From CAYLHS01 sp964594235 (GTDB taxonomy: Bacteria; Actinomycetota; Acidimicrobiia; Spongiisociales; UBA4744), in the NCBI GenBank assembly GCA_964594235.1, contig CAZQMF010000019.1, forward strand, positions 1 through 30,333: 30,333 bases of DNA, read 5' to 3'. The notes beneath the pieces were generated by a model that saw only the letters and a list, made by a program, of their open reading frames with translations, did no database searches and had not been told where the DNA came from. Shown here piece after piece: positions 1-8,719 of this stretch (its first letter is position 1; every line of letters begins with the position of its first letter). Position numbers and translations under genes: made by a program.

Positions 1-138
1 TGTTGGGGGAGGTGGACTCGGCCGCAGGCCGAGGACGGAGGGGGTCGTTCCCACCTGTTTCCTCCCCTCGGGAGCGAAGCGAGTGTTGGGGGAGGTGGAC
101 TCGGCCGCAGGCCGAGGACGGAGGGGGTCGTTCCCACC
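1..138. repeat. Two-copy direct repeat with 83-bp period
   Basis: A 55-bp segment at 1-55 recurs without mismatch at 84-138, separated by 28 bp that contain GGAGCGAAGCGAG. Each copy holds a small hairpin, CTCGGCC-GCA-GGCCGAG, at 17-33 and 100-116. The first copy touches the window edge, so the array may continue upstream. It lies just downstream of the aceE stop codon. I see no coding potential of its own. Confidence 0.85.
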
Positions 139-150
139 AACGTAGCTCAG

Positions 151-2847
151 CTACCTCGTTCTCGGATCACCCACGTCGGGATCGATGCCATAGCGGGCGA
201 TCGCATCCTTGACGGCAGCGTCGTCAGTGCCACCTTCGGCGGCCAACGCCGACAGAACGGCGACGACGACGTGAGCGGTGTCGGTCTCGAAGAACTCCCG
301 TAGGCCCTGGCGGGTGTCCGATCGTCCGAAGCCGTCGGTACCGAGCGAATCGAACCGGGTTGGCACCCACCGCGCGATCTGATCGGGGATCGCCTTCATG
401 TAGTCGGTGACGGCGACGATGGGGCCGGTGGCGTTCGACAGCAGGCGAGTGACGAGCGGTGTCTTTGCAGGTTCGCCCGGGTGGAGGCGGTTCCATCGTT
501 CGGTCGAAAGGGCCTCTTCCCTCAGGCGTTTGTAGGACGTCGCACTCCACAACTCGACGCCGACACCGTAGTGCTCGGCGAGCTCGCCCTGTGCCGATCG
601 TGCAGCCAAATGGGCCGTGCCCGAGAACAGAACCGTCGCGTGGCGATCAAACCCGTCGGGTGACGGAACCCACCTGTAGAGGCCGTCGATGATGCCCGTC
701 CCAACGTCGTCTGGCTTCGGCGGCTGGGGGTAGTTCTCGTTGTAGACGGTCAGGTAGTAGAAGACGTCCTCTCCATCCGCGCCGTACATCCGCCGGATTC
801 CGTGCTCGATGATGGCGGCGAGTTCGTAGGCGAACGCCGGGTCGTAGGCCTCGCAAGTCGGGATCGTCGAGGCGAGGAGGTGGCTGTGGCCGTCCTGGTG
901 CTGGAGGCCCTCTCCGAGAAGCGTGGTCCGCCCGGCAGTGGCACCCATCAGGAATCCTCGAGCTCTCGCGTCTGCCGCGGCCCACAGGAAGTCGCCGACC
1001 CTCTGGAAGCCGAACATCGAGTAGAAGACGAAGAAGGGCACCATCGGAACGCCGCGAGTCGCGTAGGCCGTTGCAGCCGCCGTCCACGAGGCAACCGCGC
1101 CCGCTTCGGTGATCCCCTCTTCGAGGATCTGCCCGTCGGTACCTTCCTCGTAGGAGAGCATGAGACCAGCGTCCACGGGGACGTACCGTTGCCCGAACGG
1201 TGCGTAGATCCGGAGCTCCTTGAAGAGCCCATCCATGCCGAACGTTCGACCTTCGTCGGGAATGATCGGAACGACCCTGCTCCCGAACGTTTCGTGGCGC
1301 GCGAGATTGCGGAGCAAGCGCGTGAACGCCATGGTCGTCGAGAACGACTGAGTGCCCGACCCTTCGTCGAACTCTGCGAACGGCTCGACTCCCGGTAGCT
1401 CGATCGCTCGATGGATCGTTCTGCTGCGGACCGGGACGGATCCACCGAGTGACCTTCGCCGTTCCATGAGGTACTGGAACTCGGGGGAGTCGACGTCGGG
1501 TCTGAAATACGGCGGCTCCTGGTCTTCCGTGAGAGCCTCATCGGGGATCTCGTTCTCGAGGTGCAGCCGGTCCCGGAGCCCAACGAGTTGGCGACCAGTC
1601 AGCTTCTTGATCTGGTGGGTCGCGTTTCTCGCCTCGACGTCCGGGCCCAACGTCCAACCTTTGATCGTTTTGGCGAGGATCACCGTCGGCTGGCCCTCGT
1701 GGTCGACGGCGGCACGGTACGCGGCATAGATCTTGTGGTAGTCGTGGCCACCCCGAGGGAGCTTGCGGAGCTGATCGTCGGTGAGGTGCTCGACCATCTT
1801 GCGAAGTCGCAGGTCGTGACCGAAGAAGTGCTCCCTGATGTACGCTCCGTCCTCGACCGCGAACTTCTGGTACTCGCCGTCGAGTGTGGTGTTCATCTGG
1901 TTGACGAGCACACCGTCGACGTCGCGAGCGAGGAGCTCGTCCCACGCCGATCCCCAGATCACCTTGATGACATTCCAGCCTGCGCCCCGGAACATCGCTT
2001 CGAGCTCCTGAATGATCTTGCCATTGCCACGGACAGGACCATCGAGCCGCTGGAGGTTCGTGTTGATGACCCACGTCAGATTGTCGAGGCCCTCACGCGC
2101 TGCGAGGTTGATGCCGGCCAGGGCCTCAGGTTCGTCCATCTCGCCGTCGCCGAGGAACGCCCAGATGCGCGAGCCGGTGGTGTCATCGATGTGGCGGTTC
2201 TGAAGGTAGCGGTTGAAGCGAGCGAGGTAGACGGAGTTGAGCGGGCCGAGGCCCATTGACACGGTCGGGAACTCCCAGAACTCCGGCATGAGTCTCGGAT
2301 GTGGATAGGAAGAGAGGCCACCTCCAGCGGCCTCGAGTCGGAAATGGTCGAGCTGACTCTCGCTGAGACGGCGCTCGATGAACGCCCTCGCGTAGATACC
2401 GGGTGCAGCATGACCCTGGAAGAAGATGTGGTCGCCTGGGGTGCCGTCGTCCTTGCCTCTGAAGAAGTGGTTGAACCCGACCTCGTAGAGGGCCGCCGAC
2501 GACGCGAAGGTGGACAGGTGGCCCCCGATGCCCTCTGCCGCGTGATTCGCGCGTACGACCATGACGGCCGCGTTCCAGCGGATGAAGCGTCTGATCCGCT
2601 TCTCGAGGAAGTCGTCACCGGGGAACCACGCCTGCTCCTCGGTGGGGATCGTGTTGACGTAGGGGGTGTTGATCGTGGCCGGGATGCCGACCTGCTGCTC
2701 GCGCGCACGCAGGAGCATCCGCGATAGGACGTATCGTGCCCTTGTCTTGCCTTCCACCTCGATGAGCTCGTCGAGGGAGTCGAGCCACTCCCTCGTCTCT
2801 GTCGGGTCCGTGTCCGGGAGCTGCTGCACGAAGCGATCGATATTCAT
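151..2847 (-). CDS. aceE: Pyruvate dehydrogenase E1 component, homodimeric type
   Basis: This 898-residue protein matches the length of homodimeric E1 enzymes (about 890 residues). It would decarboxylate pyruvate with thiamine diphosphate and pass the acetyl group to lipoyl-E2 in the cytosolic pyruvate dehydrogenase complex. The ThDP-Mg motif starts at GDGEMDEPEAL (residues about 233-243) and closes around VINTNLQRLDG (about residue 255 on). The N-terminal part (TPYVNTIPTEEQAWFPGD, near 60-78) is also typical of the family. No E2 or E3 gene is nearby, which is usual for actinobacterial aceE. The ATG at 2845-2847 has no clear Shine-Dalgarno. On the minus strand a possible -10 box (TACTCT, 2862-2857) sits 9 nt before it, so the message may be nearly leaderless. 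The gene diverges from the dehydratase gene. Confidence 0.96.
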   Translation of the reverse strand: MNIDRFVQQLPDTDPTETREWLDSLDELIEVEGKTRARYVLSRMLLRAREQQVGIPATINTPYVNTIPTEEQAWFPGDDFLEKRIRRFIRWNAAVMVVRANHAAEGIGGHLSTFASSAALYEVGFNHFFRGKDDGTPGDHIFFQGHAAPGIYARAFIERRLSESQLDHFRLEAAGGGLSSYPHPRLMPEFWEFPTVSMGLGPLNSVYLARFNRYLQNRHIDDTTGSRIWAFLGDGEMDEPEALAGINLAAREGLDNLTWVINTNLQRLDGPVRGNGKIIQELEAMFRGAGWNVIKVIWGSAWDELLARDVDGVLVNQMNTTLDGEYQKFAVEDGAYIREHFFGHDLRLRKMVEHLTDDQLRKLPRGGHDYHKIYAAYRAAVDHEGQPTVILAKTIKGWTLGPDVEARNATHQIKKLTGRQLVGLRDRLHLENEIPDEALTEDQEPPYFRPDVDSPEFQYLMERRRSLGGSVPVRSRTIHRAIELPGVEPFAEFDEGSGTQSFSTTMAFTRLLRNLARHETFGSRVVPIIPDEGRTFGMDGLFKELRIYAPFGQRYVPVDAGLMLSYEEGTDGQILEEGITEAGAVASWTAAATAYATRGVPMVPFFVFYSMFGFQRVGDFLWAAADARARGFLMGATAGRTTLLGEGLQHQDGHSHLLASTIPTCEAYDPAFAYELAAIIEHGIRRMYGADGEDVFYYLTVYNENYPQPPKPDDVGTGIIDGLYRWVPSPDGFDRHATVLFSGTAHLAARSAQGELAEHYGVGVELWSATSYKRLREEALSTERWNRLHPGEPAKTPLVTRLLSNATGPIVAVTDYMKAIPDQIARWVPTRFDSLGTDGFGRSDTRQGLREFFETDTAHVVVAVLSALAAEGGTDDAAVKDAIARYGIDPDVGDPRTR

Positions 2848-2929
2848 TGCTCAAAGAGAGTATCGCCACCTGGCTCTCTATGTGACCGAGAAGGTCTCGA
2901 CACCACCAATTCAGGTTTGTGGAGGGGGG

Positions 2930-2935
2930 TACACT
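2930..2935 (+). promoter_or_regulatory. -10 box TACACT of the dehydratase gene
   Basis: TACACT ends 7 nt before the GTG start at 2943, the spacing expected if transcription begins at the start codon. There is no Shine-Dalgarno and no convincing -35 box. Confidence 0.55.
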
Positions 2936-2942
2936 TGCCCGC

Positions 2943-3878
2943 GTGGTGACGTTCGACGACATCCGGGCCGCTGCGACCCGGATCGCGCCATATGTCCATC
3001 GCACGCCGGTGATGACCTCGGCAACACTCGACGAAGAGCTCGGCGCGTCGATCCTCTTCAAATGCGAGAACCTTCAGAAGGTGGGCGCGTTCAAGGCGCG
3101 CGGAGCAGTGAACGCCGTGTTGTCGTTGGATGACGACGCCGCCTCGAGGGGTGTAGTGACCCACTCGTCCGGCAACCATGGTCAGGCACTCGCGTATGCC
3201 GCTTCGATCAGGAAGATCCCCTGCACCGTGGTGATGCCCGACACGGCGCCGCAGGTCAAGGTCGCCGCCGTCAAGGGGTATGGGGCCGACGTCGTCTTCT
3301 GTGCGCAGTCTGAGCGGGAGGCCACCGCTGAGCGGGTCAGCTCGGAACTCGGTGCCACGATTGTCCACCCGTTCGAAGATCCTGCCGTGATCGCCGGTCA
3401 GGGGACGGCGATGCTGGAACTGGCCGAGCAGATGGGGGACCTAGATCTCATCGTTGCACCGATCGGTGGGGGAGGATTGCTTTCCGGGACGGCGATCGCC
3501 GCCGCCACACTGCTGCCTGACGCGCGAGTGGTGGGTGCTGAACCCGAGCTGGTCGACGATGCGTACCGCTCGCTCGTCAGTGGGTTTCGTCAGCCCCGCG
3601 TGCCGCGACCAGGAACACTCGCCGATGGTCTGTTGACCGGGATCGGCACGCGTCCGTTCCGGATTCTGTCCGATCTGCAGACTCGTGTGGTGACCGTGAC
3701 CGAGGATCAGATCGTGTCTGCAGCCCGATTCTTCGTGGAGCGGATGAAGCTCGTCGTGGAACCATCCGGTGCGACGAGTCTGGCTGCGGTGCGAGTCATG
3801 GGTGTCCAGGGCATGCGAGTCGGCGTCATCGTGTCGGGCGGCAACACCGACTTCGCGTGGCTCACACGTGACCGATGA
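2943..3878 (+). CDS. Threonine/serine dehydratase, PLP fold type II
   Basis: This is a 311-residue fold type II PLP enzyme that would deaminate L-threonine to 2-oxobutyrate, or L-serine to pyruvate. The Schiff-base lysine is K51 in GAFKARGA, the substrate loop is SSGNHGQALA, and the glycine-rich phosphate loop is GGGGLLSG. There is no C-terminal ACT domain, so it resembles short catabolic (TdcB-like) dehydratases or serine racemases rather than the biosynthetic IlvA. GTG at 2943 was chosen because a -10 box lies 7 nt upstream; the GTG at 2946 is also possible. The last 17 bases overlap the convergent DUF1634 gene. Substrate preference cannot be read from the sequence. Confidence 0.9.
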   Translation: MVTFDDIRAAATRIAPYVHRTPVMTSATLDEELGASILFKCENLQKVGAFKARGAVNAVLSLDDDAASRGVVTHSSGNHGQALAYAASIRKIPCTVVMPDTAPQVKVAAVKGYGADVVFCAQSEREATAERVSSELGATIVHPFEDPAVIAGQGTAMLELAEQMGDLDLIVAPIGGGGLLSGTAIAAATLLPDARVVGAEPELVDDAYRSLVSGFRQPRVPRPGTLADGLLTGIGTRPFRILSDLQTRVVTVTEDQIVSAARFFVERMKLVVEPSGATSLAAVRVMGVQGMRVGVIVSGGNTDFAWLTRDR

Positions 3879-4191
3879 TCATACCGACAACCAGAATGGC
3901 GATCACGACGGTCGCGGTGGCAGCAGCTCCCCAGTCCCGCTCGCGGAGTCGCGCCCCGATGAGCGCGAGGACACCCGCACCAGGCGTGGCGCCGCACACC
4001 AGGATTCCCGCAAGCTCGAAACGGGCATGAAGCGGTCCACCAGCGAAGAGATCGGAGAGTCGAAGAGCGGGTGTTGAAACGTCACCAGTTGCGATCCCCA
4101 TCACCAGACCGACGGCGAGCAGCGTCCCTCCCAGCCCCACACCACCCCTGAGCACCGCCGCCACGAGCATGTGGCCCGTATCCTGCTTCAT
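3862..4191 (-). CDS. DUF1634 membrane protein
   Basis: This 109-residue protein has three hydrophobic segments (about 10-32, 58-80 and 88-107) and fits the DUF1634 family. That family is commonly encoded beside TauE/SafE permeases. Here its start overlaps the end of the TauE/SafE gene by 4 bp, so the two should be translationally coupled and may form one transporter. Its own biochemical role is unknown. It converges on the dehydratase gene. Confidence 0.8.
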   Translation of the reverse strand: MKQDTGHMLVAAVLRGGVGLGGTLLAVGLVMGIATGDVSTPALRLSDLFAGGPLHARFELAGILVCGATPGAGVLALIGARLRERDWGAAATATVVIAILVVGMIIGHV

Positions 4192-5039
4192 CCCACACCT
4201 CGAACGACCATGACGACCGCGACGACCACCAAGATGACCCCGAGGATGGTTCGAAGCGCACGCGGTGAGGCTGAACCTGCGAATCGTGCGCCGATCAGGG
4301 CGCCGGTGAGAACACCGAAGGCAAGTGGTGCAGCCACACCGGGATGAACGAATCCGCGACCGAGGTAGACGGAGAGCCCTGCCGTGGCGGTGACGCCGAT
4401 CATGAAGCTCGAGGTCGCCGCCGCAACCTTCACGGGGACATCCATGCCGAGGTTCATTGCGGGCACCTTGAGCACACCTCCGCCAACACCGAGCAGACCT
4501 GAGGCCAGTCCTGCGACGAACGACACCCCTTCGCCGATCGGAAGCCGTCGCGCCGTGTACGAGACCATTGACCCTGTACGTTCATCCCAGAACGCGCCCC
4601 CGAGCGGCCGGTGTGTTTCCCATCCCGCCTGTTCCACGCCTGCCACGCCCACCTGTTCGCCGTGCTCACCACGTCCTCGCAACGAGAGGATGCCGGTGAC
4701 GACGAGCAATACACCGAAGACCACCGAGAGCACACCTGAGGGCACGAGGGTTCCTACGAATCCCCCGGTCAAACCACCAAGCGCAGTGGCGAGCTCGAGC
4801 GTGAGAGCCAGCCTCGTGTTCACCAGACCCAGGCGCACATATCGGCCGCTCGCGGTGATCGACGTCACCACAACCGCAACCAGCGACGCGGCGATGGCCG
4901 TCTTGATGTCGAAGCCGAAGAGAATGGTCAGCGCCGGAACGATCACCACACCCCCGCCGATGCCGACCAGCGCGCCGAGAGATCCGGACAACAGCCCGAG
5001 GAGCACAAGGCCGACGAGTGCCAGCAGTCCAACGGTCAC
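4188..5039 (-). CDS. TauE/SafE family permease (sulfite/anion exporter type)
   Basis: This 283-residue integral membrane protein has two homologous halves, each starting with a glycine-rich signature: SGSLGALVGIGGGVVIVPAL near residue 20 and ASGLLGVGGGVLKVPAM near 183. That is the pattern of TauE/SafE (DUF81) permeases, which export or import small sulfur-containing or organic anions. A hydrophilic loop of about 50 residues separates the halves. The start is GTG at 5039; no strong ribosome binding site is visible. It forms a two-gene unit with the DUF1634 gene and diverges from msrB. The substrate is not known. Confidence 0.88.
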   Translation of the reverse strand: MTVGLLALVGLVLLGLLSGSLGALVGIGGGVVIVPALTILFGFDIKTAIAASLVAVVVTSITASGRYVRLGLVNTRLALTLELATALGGLTGGFVGTLVPSGVLSVVFGVLLVVTGILSLRGRGEHGEQVGVAGVEQAGWETHRPLGGAFWDERTGSMVSYTARRLPIGEGVSFVAGLASGLLGVGGGVLKVPAMNLGMDVPVKVAAATSSFMIGVTATAGLSVYLGRGFVHPGVAAPLAFGVLTGALIGARFAGSASPRALRTILGVILVVVAVVMVVRGVG

Positions 5040-5164
5040 GGAACCCTCGCAGAAGCGTCCGCCGGCCGCGCCGAAGCGAGTGCCGGAACCATGGAGGCAT
5101 TGTACGTCGCCGATCGGTGCGTAGACGCCGGCGACAGGTAGCGTGGACCCCGAGAGGAGACCGT

Positions 5165-5554
5165 ATGAGTTTCACACTGGACGACGAAGAGCTGCGTAGC
5201 CGGCTGACCTCCCAGCAGTACGCCATCACCCAGCAGGCGGAAACCGAGCCGCCGTTCACGGGTGAGTATTGGAATGTCAAGGCCGACGGAACCTACTCGT
5301 GCATCGTGTGCGGAACCGATCTGTTTCGTTCGGAGACCAAGTACGACTCAGGGTCCGGATGGCCCAGTTTCTACGAGGCGATGGAGGATGGCATCATCGA
5401 GACGCGTGAGGACCGCAGCCACGGGACGGTCCGCACCGAAATCCTCTGTGCACACTGCGGAGCACATCTCGGGCATGTGTTCACGGATGGTCCCCGGCCG
5501 ACCGGACTTCGCTACTGCGTCAACTCGGCATCGCTCGATCTGAAGAAGGACTGA
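5165..5554 (+). CDS. msrB: Peptide-methionine (R)-S-oxide reductase MsrB
   Basis: This 129-residue protein has the full MsrB length. It would reduce the R-sulfoxide of oxidised methionine in proteins, using thioredoxin. Two zinc-binding CXXC pairs (CIVC and CAHC) are present. The catalytic cysteine is in RYCVNSASL near the C-terminus, so this is a cysteine form and not a selenoprotein. The SDSGSGWPSF-type substrate loop appears as YDSGSGWPSF. A GAGAGGAG ribosome binding site at 5152-5159 precedes ATG 5165, with a TAGCGT box at 5139-5144. The next gene starts 12 bp after its stop and is likely cotranscribed. Confidence 0.96.
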   Translation: MSFTLDDEELRSRLTSQQYAITQQAETEPPFTGEYWNVKADGTYSCIVCGTDLFRSETKYDSGSGWPSFYEAMEDGIIETREDRSHGTVRTEILCAHCGAHLGHVFTDGPRPTGLRYCVNSASLDLKKD

Positions 5555-5566
5555 CCTTCTCACCCC

Positions 5567-6727
5567 ATGGATGTTGCCGCCCTTCGCGCCGACACGCCGG
5601 GCTGCGAAACCGTCGTCCACTTCAACAACGCCGGCAGTTCGCTGCCGCCCCGACCCGTCATCGAATCCCAAATCTCTTGGATCTCGGAAGAGGCGCGCCT
5701 TGGCGGATACGAGATGGCGGAGCGGAACCAGGAAAGGATCGAGGAGGTCTACCGTTCCATCGCCCGGCTGATCGGTGCAGAAACGGGCGAGGTCGCACTT
5801 GTCGAGAACGCGACGGTTGCGTGGTGGCAGGCGTTCCACAGCCTCGATCTCCGCGGCAAGACCATCTTGACGTCGGAGGTCGACTACGGGTCGAACTTCG
5901 TTGCCTACCTCCAGGCTGAACGTCGAACCGGCTCGAGAGTCGAGGTGGTTCCGTCTGATAGCAGTGGCCAGATCGCCGTCGATGAACTGGAACGACGCAT
6001 CGATGGCTCGGTCGGGCTGATCGCAGTAACCCACATGCCGACGAACGGGGGTCTGATCAACCCGGCGGACGAGATCGGGGCAGTCGCGAGGACCGCCGGT
6101 GTTCCGTTCCTGCTGGATGCATGCCAGACCGTCGGACAGATCCCCATCGACGTCGGGTCGCTGGGCTGCGACTTTCTCTCGACGACCGGCCGCAAATACC
6201 TGCGAGGCCCCAGGGGAACGGGGTTCCTGTACGTGAACCGACGACGGCTCGCAGAACCGGCGCTCCTCGACTCGCATGGAGCGACGGTGCATGGACCCGA
6301 CCACTTCCAGGTTCGTGGGGACGCCCGCCGTTTTGAGATGTTCGAAGCGAGCTACGCGGCTCGGGCAGCACTGGGCACGGCCGTCGACTACGCGATGGCC
6401 GTCGGGTTGGAGGCGATCGGTGAACGGATCGCCGGGCTTGCAGTCACGCTTCGTTCTCGGCTCCGGGAGGTGGGCGCTCGCGTCCACGACGTGGGGAAAC
6501 GTCGAGGAGGAATCGTCACGTTCACGATGGAGGGTATGGATGCGCGCACGGTGAAGGATCGGCTCGGTGCTCGTTCCATCAATGTCTCGGTGGTGCGGCC
6601 ATCGTCGACGCCGGTCGACAGCAGACGTCGCGGTCTTCCGGAGATGGTGCGCGCCTCGGTTCACTACTACAACACCGAGCAGGAGATCGATCTGCTCGTT
6701 TCCTCGCTTGCCGAAGACGTTCAGTAG
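5567..6727 (+). CDS. Class V aminotransferase-fold PLP enzyme
   Basis: This 386-residue PLP enzyme belongs to the NifS/CsdA/isopenicillin-epimerase/EgtE-like superfamily. The cofactor lysine is in TTGRKYLRGPRGTGF and the aspartate contacting the pyridine nitrogen is in LLDACQTVGQ. The N-terminal HFNNAGSSLPP is the usual substrate-binding start. Possible activities include C-S or C-Se lyase, desulfurase, epimerase or transaminase; nothing here decides between them. It lies just upstream of a selenoprotein operon, which makes a selenocysteine lyase role tempting but unproven. ATG 5567 follows msrB by 12 bp with no strong Shine-Dalgarno. Confidence 0.85.
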   Translation: MDVAALRADTPGCETVVHFNNAGSSLPPRPVIESQISWISEEARLGGYEMAERNQERIEEVYRSIARLIGAETGEVALVENATVAWWQAFHSLDLRGKTILTSEVDYGSNFVAYLQAERRTGSRVEVVPSDSSGQIAVDELERRIDGSVGLIAVTHMPTNGGLINPADEIGAVARTAGVPFLLDACQTVGQIPIDVGSLGCDFLSTTGRKYLRGPRGTGFLYVNRRRLAEPALLDSHGATVHGPDHFQVRGDARRFEMFEASYAARAALGTAVDYAMAVGLEAIGERIAGLAVTLRSRLREVGARVHDVGKRRGGIVTFTMEGMDARTVKDRLGARSINVSVVRPSSTPVDSRRRGLPEMVRASVHYYNTEQEIDLLVSSLAEDVQ

Positions 6728-6797
6728 TGCACGACGAGCCTTCGGAGACACCGCGAGGGGTTGACCGTCGGGAGTCGGGTGAGGCGTCGACCGCCAC

Positions 6798-6803
6798 TAG
6801 GCT
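6798..6803 (+). promoter_or_regulatory. Putative -10 box of the formate dehydrogenase operon
   Basis: TAGGCT lies 20 nt before the fdhA ATG and upstream of its GAAGGAGG ribosome binding site (6811-6818). This would give a short leader of about 14 nt. No -35 box is visible at normal spacing. Confidence 0.4.
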
Positions 6804-6823
6804 GACCGGCGAAGGAGGTGTGC

Positions 6824-8719
6824 ATGGATCGGAGTCGGCTCACCCACCCTCTCGTTCGTGAGGACGGGGTCCTGAGAGACGCGTCGTGGGAGGAGGCGCT
6901 CGAAAGGGCCGCAGGAGGCATCAGGTCGGTCACTGACGCGTACGGTGCGCGCTCGTTTGGAGTGATGAGTTGCTCCAAAGGCACCAACGAGATGAACTAC
7001 CTCGCCCAGAGATTCGCTCGCGTCGTCGTCGGTACCAACACGATCGACTCCTGCAACCGTACTTGACACGCTCCGAGTGTCGTCGGTCTGGCGACAGTGT
7101 TCGGAGCAGGGGGCGGGACGAGTTCCTACAAAGAGGCAGAAGAGACCGACCTCATCATCTTGTGGGGCTCGAACGCTCGCGATGCCCACCCGATCTTCTT
7201 CCATCACATCCTGCGCGGTGTCCGCAGCGGCGCAAAGCTGATCGTCGTCGACCCCAGACGCAGCTCGTCGGCCGAGTTTGCCGACCTCTGGCTGGGCATC
7301 GACGTTGGGTCGGACATCGCCCTCGCCAACGCAGTCGGTAGAGAGATCATCGCCGCCGGCCTCATCGACTCTGAGTTCATCGGGCGGGCGACGGTCGGCT
7401 TCGACGCGTACAGAGAAGCGGTCGACGGCTGGACCCTGCAACGTGCCGAGAAGGTCACAGGAGTGCCGGCTGCAGCAATCCAGGAGCTCGCTCACACCTA
7501 CGCGCAGGCACCGACGGCCCAACTCTGTTGGACGCTCGGCATCACGGAACATCACAACGGAACGGACAATGTGTTCTCTCTCATCAACCTGTCGCTGCTC
7601 ACCGGTCATATCGGGCGATGGGGTTCCGGACTGGTACCGGTGAGAGGCCAGAACAATGTGCAGGGCGGTGGCGATATGGGTGCCCTCCCGAACAAGCTGC
7701 CCGGCTTCAAGAATGTGACGGACGATGTGGAACGGGCCCGATTCGAGGCCGTCTACGGGACGACCTTGCCGGCCGAGAACGGTTGGCACATCTCTCAGAT
7801 GTTCGACGCAATGGAGCGGGGGGAGCTCCGGTCGGTATACGTGATAGGGGAGAATCCTGCCCAATCGGAGGCCGACGCAACCCGGACGAGACGCCTGCTC
7901 GGTGGATTGGATCACCTGGTCGTACAGGACATGTTTCTCACGAAGACCGCCCAACTCGCCGACGTGGTACTCCCCGCCGCCGCCGGGTGGGCAGAGACCG
8001 ACGGTACGTTCACATCGTCGGAACGAAGGATTCAGCTCGTTCGAAAGGCGGTCGAGCCACCCGGCGAGGCTCGCGATGATCTCGTGATCATCTCCGATCT
8101 CGCTGCGCACCTTGGACACGACTGGGGCCACCCCACCGCCGAGGAGCTTTGGGACGAGCTGCGAAGTCTCTCGGCGATCCACGCCGGGATGAGCTACCAG
8201 CGCCTCGCTGACCACGGTGGGTTGCAGTGGCCGTGCTTCGACGAGAGTGATCCCGGTGCGCCCTTCCTCCATGGGCGTCTCTGGGAGGATCCGATCAGCG
8301 GCCCACCCGCCCCATTCACGCCCGTCGAGTGGGTACCCCCGATCGACGAACTCGACGACGAGTACCCCATCCGACTCACCACCGGCCGGCGCCTGGATTC
8401 ATTCAACACCGGTGTCCAGTCGGGACGGTTTTCGTCACCGAAACGGTGGGGCGAGAGCCTCGACCTGTCACCTGAAGACGCTGTTGCCTACGGCCTCGCG
8501 GATGGCGATGTGGCACGCGTGGTGTCGAGGCGAGGGAGTGTCGAGGCTCCGGTTCGCACGGACCGCAACCTTCGTCCCGGATTGGCGTTCATGACGTTCC
8601 ACTTCCCCGATCAAGTCGACACCAACCTGCTGACGAAGGATGCCTGGGATCCCAAATCGGGGACATCCGAGTACAAGGCAACCGCCATCAGGGTCGAACG
8701 AGCGGAGGAGCCGCGATGA
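6824..8719 (+). CDS. fdhA: Formate dehydrogenase catalytic subunit, selenocysteine-containing, lacking its N-terminal Fe-S domains
   Basis: This is the molybdenum/tungsten bis-MGD part of an NAD-type cytosolic formate dehydrogenase, 631 residues if UGA 7064-7066 is read as selenocysteine (residue 81). The context CNRT-U-HAPSVVGL matches the family pattern with Sec followed by an invariant His. Downstream are the Moco-binding domains and a C-terminal dinucleotide-binding domain (LTTGRRLDSFNTGVQSGR; HFPDQVDTNLLT). ATG 6824 was chosen because GAAGGAGG ends 5 nt upstream. The chain starts at DRSRLTHPLVREDG, a point inside normal family members. The [4Fe-4S] domain that should precede it is encoded at the end of the gene at 10449-11246. 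The stop overlaps the fdhB start (ATGA). A gene caller that treats UGA as stop would split it at 7066. Confidence 0.93.
7070..7107 (+). promoter_or_regulatory. Bacterial SECIS element of fdhA
   Basis: Immediately after UGA 7064-7066 the mRNA can fold. The lower stem is GCTCCGA (7070-7076) with TCGGAGC (7101-7107). The upper stem is 7078-7084 with 7090-7096. The apical loop is GGTCT (7085-7089). The loop starts 18 nt after the UGA, as I recall for E. coli fdhF, whose loop is also GGUC(U). This hairpin would recruit SelB to insert selenocysteine. Confidence 0.92.

Noticed and set aside
6824..7066. Reading fdhA as a pseudogene or as an 80-residue separate protein ending at UGA 7066
   Set aside because: The frame continues with the exact family motif after UGA, and a SECIS hairpin with correct loop and spacing follows.
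6797..8272. A 491-codon open frame on the minus strand opposite fdhA
   Set aside because: It is a by-product of GC-rich codon use in fdhA. The translation has no recognisable domain and is rich in Arg, Val and Asp, as shadows are.
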